Positions 57,569 to 64,000 of a stretch of DNA of 64,000 nt are shown one piece after another. Both the position numbers and the translations under genes were made by a program. How positions within the stretch are numbered: position 1 is the first letter of the stretch; each line of letters opens with the position of its first letter. The DNA is from Betaproteobacteria bacterium Ga0074130 (GTDB lineage: Bacteria; Pseudomonadota; Gammaproteobacteria; Burkholderiales; Rhodocyclaceae), in assembly GCA_001464495.1 (NCBI GenBank), contig LNDZ01000022.1, positions 62,001 to 126,000 of the forward strand, given 5' to 3'. The notes beneath the pieces are model-generated. The model was not told where the DNA came from and did not search any database. It was given only the letters and a program-made list of their open reading frames with translations.

Positions 57569-58038
57569 GAGCGCACCTCGGGCTGCGGGGCGCGGGCATA
57601 GCGCTTTGGCAATTTGGGTTCCGGTTCGCGGAAATGTTGGCGCGAAAAATCCGCGGCCCAGTTCCACAACTCTTCCGGCAGCGGAATGCCATCAACGGTT
57701 TCGCCGGCATCCAGCATGCGCGCGGCTTCGCCGTAGCTGACCGACAGAAATGCCGGCTCAGGGCGTGTTTCCTGCATGCGCGTGATCACGAACAAGCGCG
57801 GCTCTGGCGCCGACAAATTGAGCAGGTAGTCATCCACTTCGTCGGCATGCAGGGTCAAGGTGAGCGCGGGGAAAAGCCACTGCTCGCTTTGTGCATCGCT
57901 CAGCAGACGCAAGGGTGCGGATTCGCCTCGTTCAGGCAGCACGGCAACGGCCTCCCACTGGTGATCGACCCAGCGGTTATTGCTCAACGTGCGTCGTTCC
58001 ATGACGATGCACAGATGCCGGACGTTTTGCTCGCTCAC
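57565..58038 (-). CDS. DUF3305 protein
   Basis: The 157-residue protein begins at GTG 58038, which overlaps the cytochrome stop (GTGA), with GGAGG upstream. The family pattern CIVMERRTLSNNRW and SYGEAARMLDAGETVDGIPLP is present, the latter typical of DUF3305. It is always found near formate dehydrogenase in the genomes I recall. Function is unknown. Confidence 0.85.
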   Translation of the reverse strand: MSEQNVRHLCIVMERRTLSNNRWVDHQWEAVAVLPERGESAPLRLLSDAQSEQWLFPALTLTLHADEVDDYLLNLSAPEPRLFVITRMQETRPEPAFLSVSYGEAARMLDAGETVDGIPLPEELWNWAADFSRQHFREPEPKLPKRYARAPQPEVRS

Positions 58039-59081
58039 GAGCCGCCTCCGTTGCGCTTGGCCAGCTCTTCCTGATACCAAATCTCGTGGTGTTCCTTGGC
58101 CCAGGCCTCATCGACCTTACCGGTCTTCATGGCATCAAAGGCACCTTCCATACCGACGGTGCCCATGTAGATATGGCCCAGCGACATGGCAATCACCAGA
58201 CAGGCGGAGATGGCATGCACGATCTCGGCGTACTGCATGGCGGCCCGGGTGTCGAAGAGATTCGGGAAGGTCAGCACCAAACCCGAGACGATCATGATTA
58301 GGCCGAAAAAGGAGAGCCCGAGCCAGAACCAGACCTTTTCACCAAAGTTGAATCGGCGTGACGGCACATGCTCTTTGGTCGCCAAACCGCCGCCCTTGCG
58401 TATCCACTCGGCATCGGATTTGTCCCACAGGTTGTCGCGCCAAAATATCTTGAAGAGGATGGCGACACCAAATACGAAGATAAAGCCGGCGGCGATGTGC
58501 AGGTTCTTGGACAGCCAGCCCAGCCAAGAGAACAGATCATGGCCCAGCAGCCAGAGGAAGATGTGCTTACCAAACAGCAGGATGATGCCGCTGAGCGCCA
58601 GACAGACAAAGCTGATCGCCACCAGCCAGTGGGCGCGCCGCTCGTTGAGCGTAAAGCGCTCCATGCTGCGACCCGTCTTGGGGGTGTGCAGCTTGATCGT
58701 GCCGGATTTCTTATAAAACAGCAGAATCAGCCCAGCCACTGTGAGCAGCAAGGCGCCACCGTAGGGCGTGATCAACCCATTGCGGATTGCCCGCCAGGTG
58801 TTGCCTTGAGCAGAGATGAGCACACCCGTTTCGGTCCCGCGCACCGTGGTAACGCCGGCGATACCGCCACGGGCATCTCGCCAAGTGGCTGCGGCATTGT
58901 GGGGAACTGAGGCCGCTGCCGGAGCAGCTTGGGCTGACGCTGCCGGCGCTTCAGCCACAGCAGGCGCCTTGATTGGTGGATCAGCAGCTTGTGCAGACAG
59001 GGGCAACAGGAGCGTTGCGACGGTCAGACCAGTCAGTACAGCACCGGTCATGCGTGTGAAAAACCCGAACTTTCGAAGCAT
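58035..59081 (-). CDS. fdhC: Formate dehydrogenase, cytochrome b (gamma) subunit
   Basis: The first gene of the operon encodes a 348-residue membrane subunit. It has a signal peptide (LLLPLSAQA) and an Ala/Pro-rich periplasmic section, then four or five membrane helices with haem-ligating histidines in RRAHWLVAI, NLHIAAGFI, EIVHAISA and GHIYMG. It takes electrons from FdhB to the quinone pool. The N-terminal extension of about 120 residues before the first cytochrome helix is also seen in related betaproteobacterial FDH gamma subunits. RBS GAAGGG. Confidence 0.93.
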   Translation of the reverse strand: MLRKFGFFTRMTGAVLTGLTVATLLLPLSAQAADPPIKAPAVAEAPAASAQAAPAAASVPHNAAATWRDARGGIAGVTTVRGTETGVLISAQGNTWRAIRNGLITPYGGALLLTVAGLILLFYKKSGTIKLHTPKTGRSMERFTLNERRAHWLVAISFVCLALSGIILLFGKHIFLWLLGHDLFSWLGWLSKNLHIAAGFIFVFGVAILFKIFWRDNLWDKSDAEWIRKGGGLATKEHVPSRRFNFGEKVWFWLGLSFFGLIMIVSGLVLTFPNLFDTRAAMQYAEIVHAISACLVIAMSLGHIYMGTVGMEGAFDAMKTGKVDEAWAKEHHEIWYQEELAKRNGGGS

Positions 59082-59398
59082 TTCATGTCCCTTCAGGCCG
59101 CTTGGGCCAAATTCGTCATGCAGGCATGACGAAGAATCTACTTATGAAGGTATCAATAAATTCTTACTGCTTCCTTAATATAGGTCAATGAATATGAAAT
59201 TTCATGCACAAAGTTTACTGAGGCCATTCCATCTGCATAAGGCGCTGAGCAATAAGGAAAAAGTGCATGGCTATACTGGGAACAGTCGCATCATGTGCTG
59301 ATTAGCTCTGTTCGCCAGCCCACATTGCGCCGGGAAAACTAGCCTATTCAATAGGTTAGATCACGCCCTTTGTTCAACCCAACTGGAATACCGCCCTC
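59082..59398. other. 317-nt divergent intergenic region between fdh operon and fumC
   Basis: It must hold promoters for both genes. A TATACT box occurs near 59270 (plus). It contains a possible FNR-like site (see separate entry) and no coding region or RNA I can recognise. The middle is AT-rich. Confidence 0.5.
59175..59188. promoter_or_regulatory. Possible FNR/CRP-type site upstream of the fdh operon
   Basis: TTAAT-ATAG-GTCAA matches the FNR consensus TTGAT-N4-ATCAA at 8 of 10 positions. It lies about 94 nt upstream of the fdhC start codon. Anaerobic activation would suit a respiratory formate dehydrogenase. One-off matches like this can be chance. Confidence 0.35.
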
Positions 59399-60784
59399 AT
59401 GTCCGCACATTCACGTACCGAATCCGACTCGTTCGGGGAAATTGACGTTCCAGCGGCAGCGCTATGGGGTGCGCAGACGCAGCGTTCGCTGCAGTATTTC
59501 GCTATCTCCACTGAGCAGGTGCCGGCGGCACTGATCCACGCCTTGGCGTTGGTCAAACACAGCTGCGCAGCCGTTAATGCCGAGCTGGGGCTGTTGGACC
59601 GCGCACTTGCAACGGCGATCATGACCGCGGCCGATGAGGTGATTGCCGGACAGCATGCAGACGCATTCCCGCTCGCGGTGTGGCAAACCGGCTCGGGCAC
59701 GCAGACCAACATGAACATGAATGAGGTGCTGGCCAACCGCGCCTCGGAACTGCTGGGTGGCGAGCGCGGGCAGCAACGGCGCGTGCATCCCAACGACCAT
59801 GTGAATCTGGGGCAATCGACCAACGATATTTTCCCGACGGCCATGCATGTGGCGGCGGCGATTGCGTTGAGCGCACACGTGCTACCTGCTTTGCGCGAGT
59901 TGAGGCAGCAAATCGCGTTGAAGTCCGACGCGTTTTCTACGGTGGTGAAGATCGGGCGCACCCATCTGCAGGACGCCACACCACTGACGCTGGGGCAGGA
60001 GTTTTCAGGCTGGGCAGCGCAACTCGATCTGGCCGAGCAAGCGCTCGATGCGAGCCTGCATGGCATTTGGGCACTTGCCGCTGGCGGGACTGCGGTTGGC
60101 ACGGGGCTGAATACGCACGCGGAATTTGGGGTGCGTGTGGCAGCGGCATTGTCACTGCGCACCGGCCTACCCTTCCGTACGGCGGAGAACAAGTTTGCGG
60201 CGCTGGGTGGGCATGAGGCGCTGGTGACTGCACATGGTGCCCTCAAGACACTGGCCACGGCATTGATGAAAATTGCCAATGACATTCGCTGGCTGGCATC
60301 AGGCCCACGCTCTGGGCTAGGCGAAATCAGCATTCCGGAAAACGAACCCGGCAGTTCAATCATGCCGGGCAAGGTAAACCCAACCCAATGCGAAGCGGTG
60401 ACGATGCTGTGTTGTCAGGTGATGGGCAACGACGTTGCCATTGGGATAGGCGCGGCCTCAGGCAACTTTGAGCTGAATGTATTCAAACCGATGATTGCCT
60501 ATAACTTCTTGCAGAGTACGCGCCTGCTGGCGGATGGCATGCGCAGCCTTGATGTGCATTGCGTGCGTGGCATCGAGGCAAATCAGGAACGTATCAGCGA
60601 ACTGCTGGGTCGCTCGCTCATGCTAGTCACCGCACTCAGCCCACATATCGGTTACGACAAGGCTGCAGCGATTGCCAAGAAAGCGCACAAGGAAGGGACA
60701 ACGTTAAAAGAGGCCGCTGTCGCATTGGGTTACGTCAGCGCTGCAGACTTTGATGCGTGGGTACAGGCCGAACGGATGGTGTAG
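59399..60784 (+). CDS. fumC: Fumarate hydratase, class II
   Basis: The 461-residue iron-independent fumarase of the TCA cycle. It has the family signature [11 protein letters not shown] (about residue 320), [18 protein letters not shown] and [14 protein letters not shown] blocks. The ATG at 59399 lacks a strong RBS. It is divergent from the fdh operon and convergent with moaE. Confidence 0.95.
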   Translation: MSAHSRTESDSFGEIDVPAAALWGAQTQRSLQYFAISTEQVPAALIHALALVKHSCAAVNAELGLLDRALATAIMTAADEVIAGQHADAFPLAVWQTGSGTQTNMNMNEVLANRASELLGGERGQQRRVHPNDHVNLGQSTNDIFPTAMHVAAAIALSAHVLPALRELRQQIALKSDAFSTVVKIGRTHLQDATPLTLGQEFSGWAAQLDLAEQALDASLHGIWALAAGGTAVGTGLNTHAEFGVRVAAALSLRTGLPFRTAENKFAALGGHEALVTAHGALKTLATALMKIANDIRWLASGPRSGLGEISIPENEPGSSIMPGKVNPTQCEAVTMLCCQVMGNDVAIGIGAASGNFELNVFKPMIAYNFLQSTRLLADGMRSLDVHCVRGIEANQERISELLGRSLMLVTALSPHIGYDKAAAIAKKAHKEGTTLKEAAVALGYVSAADFDAWVQAERMV

Positions 60785-60822
60785 TGGCAATGCTCTGCCG
60801 GAGTGGTCGAATTTAGATCAGC

Positions 60823-61311
60823 TTACAGCCCGATTTGATCACGCCACTTCGCCATCGCATCATCATCACTCACTCGCGCATCGACCCAGCGACTACCCAC
60901 ATCGGTGGTTTCCTTCTTCCAAAAAGGCGCTTGGGTCTTGAGGTAATCCATGATGAATTCGCAGGCAGAAAACGCATTGCCGCGGTGTGGGCTGCTGACT
61001 ACCACCAGCACGATCTGATCACCGGGCATGAGATGGCCGATGCGGTGAATGACGCGCACGCCGAGTAACTCCCAGCGCTCGCCAGCCTTGAGCACAATCT
61101 CCTCCAGCGCCTTTTCGGTCATGCCGGGATAGTGCTCTAGCGTCATGTCGGCTACGCCGGTGCCATCGTTGTTGTCGCGCACCAGACCGACAAAGCTGGC
61201 GACCGCACCTGCCGCATGATCGGCGGCGGTAAGCGCGCGGACTTCGGCACTCAGATCAAAGTCGGCTGCCTGAACGGCGACGGAATACTTGAACGTGCTC
61301 ACTGCATTCAC
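60823..61311 (-). CDS. moaE: Molybdopterin synthase catalytic subunit
   Basis: MoaE, with MoaD, puts sulfur into precursor Z. The 162-residue protein has ASFVGLVRDNNDGTGV, LEHYPGMTEKALEEI, RIGHLMPGDQIV and SSPHRGNAFSACEFIMD, and FWKKE at the C-terminal side, all family hallmarks. RBS GAGGTGA adjoins ATG 61311. It is 13 nt after moaD. Confidence 0.95.
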   Translation of the reverse strand: MNAVSTFKYSVAVQAADFDLSAEVRALTAADHAAGAVASFVGLVRDNNDGTGVADMTLEHYPGMTEKALEEIVLKAGERWELLGVRVIHRIGHLMPGDQIVLVVVSSPHRGNAFSACEFIMDYLKTQAPFWKKETTDVGSRWVDARVSDDDAMAKWRDQIGL

Positions 61312-61324
61312 CTCTGTATTGACC

Positions 61325-61576
61325 TTAACCGCCAGTCACGGGTGGGAAGAAGGCCACTTCGTCGCCATCCTTGATGGCGGTCGTCAGCGGCACCATGTCC
61401 TGATTGACGGCAGCCCGGAGATTCTTGGCAGTCGCCAAGGCTTGCCACTGCTCACCACGCGCAATGAGATGGTCACGCAAACCCGCGACGGTATCAACGC
61501 CCGCTGGCAGCGCCAGCTCCTCGATACCTGTGCCGACGGCCTCGCGCAGGCCGGCAAAGAAAAGTACGGTCACCAT
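61325..61576 (-). CDS. moaD: Molybdopterin synthase sulfur-carrier subunit
   Basis: MoaD is an 83-residue ubiquitin-like protein whose C-terminal Gly-Gly (PVTGG) carries the thiocarboxylate. The ending FFPPVTGG is diagnostic. It starts one base after the moeA stop. Confidence 0.94.
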   Translation of the reverse strand: MVTVLFFAGLREAVGTGIEELALPAGVDTVAGLRDHLIARGEQWQALATAKNLRAAVNQDMVPLTTAIKDGDEVAFFPPVTGG

Positions 61577-61577
61577 G

Positions 61578-62837
61578 TCAGTTCAACAGTTCGGAAAAGG
61601 GAAGAAAGCGGACGCTGTCGCCACGCTTGATGGCATTGCCAGCCGGATTATCGATCAGGCCATCGGCCCACGCCGCCGAGGTCAACACACCGGAGCTTTG
61701 ATTGGGGAAGAGTTCGAGCAAGCCATCGGCACCAACGCGTGCACGTAGGAACTCGCGGCGGCGATCCGCCTTGGCTTGATCAAAGCCGGCCTGAAGTTTG
61801 AGCCCCACGGGCAGTGCTGACGCAACGTCCATCGGCATGCCTTGCAGCTTGCGAATAAATGGCCCCACCAAGAGCAAGAAGGTGACAAAGCTGGACACCG
61901 GATTGCCGGGCAGGCCGATAAAGGCGGACTCTTTGCCTGCGGTGATGACACGACCAAATGCAAAAGGGCGACCGGGCTTGCTGTTTACCAGCCAGTGGTC
62001 CAATGAACCTTCTGCCTCGACTGCGGGCTTAATGTGATCTTCCTCGCCCATAGACACACCGCCGCTAGTGAGGATGAGGTCGGCATGGTCTTCACCCGCG
62101 GCCTTACGCAAAGCTTGGCGTGTGGCTTCCAACTTGTCCGGCACGATGCCGAAATCGATGACGGTGCAGCCCAGTTGCTCCAGCAGCCCTTTGAGCAGGA
62201 AGCGATTGGAGTTGTAGATCGCGCCGGGCGGCAAGGGATTGCCGGGCATGACCAGTTCATCACCGGTCGAAAACAGCGCAACGCGAATACGGCGGAATAC
62301 CGGCAATGCAGCCAATCCAACTGATGCGGCCAGACCGATTTCCTGCGGACGCAAACGTGTTCCACGCGAAAGCACTTCGCCCCCCGTGGCAATGTCTTCG
62401 CCGGCGCGACGTATCCATTCGCCGGGCTTGGGCAGCGCGTTGAAGGTGGCCTGGCCATCAGAAAAGCTCACGTATTCCTGCATCACAATCGCATCCGCAC
62501 CCGGCGGGATGGGTGCACCGGTGAAGATACGCGCGGCGGTACCGGCGGCCAGTGGGTTACCCACAGCGCCTGCAGGAATACGCTGACTCACCGGCAAGGT
62601 GGTCCCAACAGCTGTCACATCGGCACAGCGCACCGCGTAACCATCCATCGAGGAGTTGTCGAGCGGCGGCACATTGATTGAGGAGTATTGCGGTTCGGCA
62701 AGCACACGACCAACAGCATCAAAGGTCGAGACCATCTCACTGTCATTGACGGGATGGGCGCCCGCGAGCAAGAGCTCAAGCGCCTGATCCAGCTCCATCA
62801 AGGGTTTTTGCGGTGCGGTTTTTACATCGACACTCAT
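61578..62837 (-). CDS. moeA: Molybdopterin molybdenumtransferase
   Basis: MoeA inserts molybdate into adenylated molybdopterin. The 419-residue protein has PPLDNSSMDGYAVR, FTGAPIPPGADAIVMQE, LFSTGDEL and GLPGNPVSSFVTF blocks. It overlaps mobB by ATGA and precedes moaD by one base. Together these genes supply the cofactor to enzymes such as the formate dehydrogenase in the window. Confidence 0.95.
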   Translation of the reverse strand: MSVDVKTAPQKPLMELDQALELLLAGAHPVNDSEMVSTFDAVGRVLAEPQYSSINVPPLDNSSMDGYAVRCADVTAVGTTLPVSQRIPAGAVGNPLAAGTAARIFTGAPIPPGADAIVMQEYVSFSDGQATFNALPKPGEWIRRAGEDIATGGEVLSRGTRLRPQEIGLAASVGLAALPVFRRIRVALFSTGDELVMPGNPLPPGAIYNSNRFLLKGLLEQLGCTVIDFGIVPDKLEATRQALRKAAGEDHADLILTSGGVSMGEEDHIKPAVEAEGSLDHWLVNSKPGRPFAFGRVITAGKESAFIGLPGNPVSSFVTFLLLVGPFIRKLQGMPMDVASALPVGLKLQAGFDQAKADRRREFLRARVGADGLLELFPNQSSGVLTSAAWADGLIDNPAGNAIKRGDSVRFLPFSELLN

Positions 62838-63328
62838 GCATTCAATCCTGTGTAATTCAGCACAAACTCGACAATCGCCGGTGGCGAGTTGAGGTCCAGC
62901 ACCGGAACGTCCAGCTCAAGCGGCACATCGCTGGCCACGGCCACCACGTTGTGGCCGGGATAGAGCATGTCTTCCACATGGTCGGGACGATGGATCTCGA
63001 TCTTGGGCAGATCACTGTTCTTGTAGCCTTCGATCAGCAAGAGATCACAGGGCGACATGCGCGCAATTTGCTCTTCCAGCGTGGGCTCGGCATCGCCGCG
63101 CAGCTCGTGCATCAGCGCCCAGCGATTGCTCGATACCAACATCACTTCCGTGCAGCCGGCCTCGCGATGGCGATACGAGTCCTTGCCCGGATGATCAACA
63201 TCAAAGCGATGGTGGGCGTGCTTGATCAACGACACGCGCAGGCCTTTTTGCACAAACAGGGGAATCATTTGTTCCAGCAGCGTGGTCTTGCCTGAGCCGC
63301 TGAAACCGGTAAAGCCGAAAACTTTCAC
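62834..63328 (-). CDS. mobB: Molybdopterin-guanine dinucleotide biosynthesis adapter
   Basis: MobB is a GTP-binding accessory to MobA in making the guanine-dinucleotide form of the cofactor used by formate dehydrogenases. The 164-residue protein has the P-loop GFSGSGKTTLLEQ and the SLIKHAHHRFDVDHPGKDS block. mobA is not in the window. Confidence 0.92.
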   Translation of the reverse strand: MKVFGFTGFSGSGKTTLLEQMIPLFVQKGLRVSLIKHAHHRFDVDHPGKDSYRHREAGCTEVMLVSSNRWALMHELRGDAEPTLEEQIARMSPCDLLLIEGYKNSDLPKIEIHRPDHVEDMLYPGHNVVAVASDVPLELDVPVLDLNSPPAIVEFVLNYTGLNA

Positions 63329-63413
63329 AATGCGCTCCGCATAGCGAGAAAGTCGCTATTGTACCGCGCTGATTACGGCCGAATATAGCGAAAGCGCTCT
63401 CGCTATCCCGCCA

Positions 63414-64000
63414 TCACTCCGCGCGCGTTTCGGCCTCTAGTCGCTCGAAGAATGCTTCGACTTCGCCAATCTCGCGCGTCCGCTTCATGGGTGGCAACGA
63501 TTGCCAGATGCGGCGCCCGTAAGGCTTGCTGATCATGCGCGGGTCGCAGACCATCAACACCCCACGATCGCGTTCATCGCGAATCAGCCGGCCAGCACCC
63601 TGCTTCATGCTGATCACCGCATGCGGGAGCTGATAGTCGAAGAAGGGATTGCCGCCCTGCTTGCGCAGATGCTCAATGCGCGCTGCCAGCACCGGATCGT
63701 CCGGTGGCGCAAACGGCAGCTTGTCGATAACCACGAGGGACAGTGCTTCACCACGCACATCCACGCCTTCCCAGAAGCTCTGGCTGGCCACGAGGATGGC
63801 ATTGCCGAGGCGGCGGAAACGATCCAATAGTTCAGTACGCGAGCTTTGGCCTTGCAGCAGCAGCGGGTAATCCAGATTGGCGCGGCTCAGCCGCTCCTCG
63901 ATCAGCTCGTGAATGCGGCGCATGGCGCGCAGCGATGTACACAACACAAAGGCGCGTCCACCCGAGGCTACCAGCGCGGGCCAGCAGGCTTCAACCACCG
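63414..64000 (-). CDS. DinG/YoaA-family ATP-dependent DNA helicase (C-terminal part; start outside window)
   Basis: The visible 195 codons are the C-terminal helicase lobe: motif V-like ILVASQSFWEGVDVRGEAL and motif VI QGAGRLIRDERDRGV, plus VIDKLPFAPPDDP, as in DinG/YoaA (XPD-like) helicases. The ATPase and iron-sulfur part would lie past 64000. Stop at 63414. Which of DinG or YoaA is not resolved. Confidence 0.88.
   Translation of the reverse strand, partial: VVEACWPALVASGGRAFVLCTSLRAMRRIHELIEERLSRANLDYPLLLQGQSSRTELLDRFRRLGNAILVASQSFWEGVDVRGEALSLVVIDKLPFAPPDDPVLAARIEHLRKQGGNPFFDYQLPHAVISMKQGAGRLIRDERDRGVLMVCDPRMISKPYGRRIWQSLPPMKRTREIGEVEAFFERLEAETRAE

Noticed and set aside
59374..60372. Minus-strand 332-codon frame opposite fumC
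   Set aside because: Antisense shadow with Ser/Ala-rich nonsense composition.

Overview
The window reads as an ordinary chromosomal segment of a betaproteobacterium with fairly high GC. Support comes from the tmRNA proteolysis tag (ANDERFALAA, the betaproteobacterial form), the permuted two-piece ssrA gene, the tig-clpP-clpX-lon order, a monomeric NADP isocitrate dehydrogenase, hopanoid-type hpnCDE squalene genes, and a formate dehydrogenase operon with DUF3305/DUF3306 genes. I cannot fix the order from sequence alone; Rhodocyclales or Neisseriales relatives are my guess. There is no rRNA operon, insertion sequence, prophage or CRISPR array.

Layout. 1-4161 (minus): recB (cut by the window edge), recC and a 31-residue membrane peptide. 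4438-5218 (plus): two tandem BON-domain periplasmic proteins, then a multi-PAS diguanylate cyclase on the minus strand. 7827-10681 (plus): dinB and an FAD-dependent oxidoreductase. 10747-16372 (minus): small enzymes and membrane proteins (DUF429-like, DUF3429, HNH, DCC, HD, cytochrome b561, MFS) and thiD. 16416-16703 (minus): the permuted ssrA gene with its own promoter. 16737-19824: a family-5 solute-binding lipoprotein and, divergently, fabI. 19962-28038 (minus): ppiD, tRNA-Val, lon, clpX, clpP, tig, a protein-folding and proteolysis block. 28226-31612 (minus): rfbBDAC for dTDP-L-rhamnose, then tRNA-Leu. 31887-34850 (plus): hpnCDE. 34856-38640: ybbA/tesA with overlapping divergent starts, a methyltransferase, and an adenylyl cyclase-hemerythrin fusion followed by a Pat-like acetyltransferase. 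38709-44439: clpB behind a sigma-32 promoter and, divergently, glpD-glpK. 44675-47767: a secreted protein, rlmF, a lipoprotein and a tiny repeat protein in an AT-richer stretch. 47996-50218: icd. 50318-59081 (minus): a ten-gene respiratory formate dehydrogenase operon. 59399 to the end: fumC (plus), then moaE, moaD, moeA, mobB and a partial DinG/YoaA helicase (minus).

How the parts fit. Quality control is the main theme: tmRNA tags stalled products, ClpXP, Lon and ClpB dispose of or rescue proteins, and trigger factor and PpiD fold them. The formate dehydrogenase operon needs a molybdenum cofactor, and part of that pathway (moaE, moaD, moeA, mobB) lies just beyond fumC. Stress and redox sensing appear in the PAS-GGDEF protein (c-di-GMP) and the cyclase-hemerythrin fusion (cAMP).

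Items most worth a second look: the permuted ssrA gene with only 4 nt between the mature CCA end and the 5' G of the coding piece; the cyclase-hemerythrin fusion coupled to a Pat-like acetyltransferase; the 73-residue protein made almost entirely of three repeats; and a recurring GGCGAACC terminator stem.
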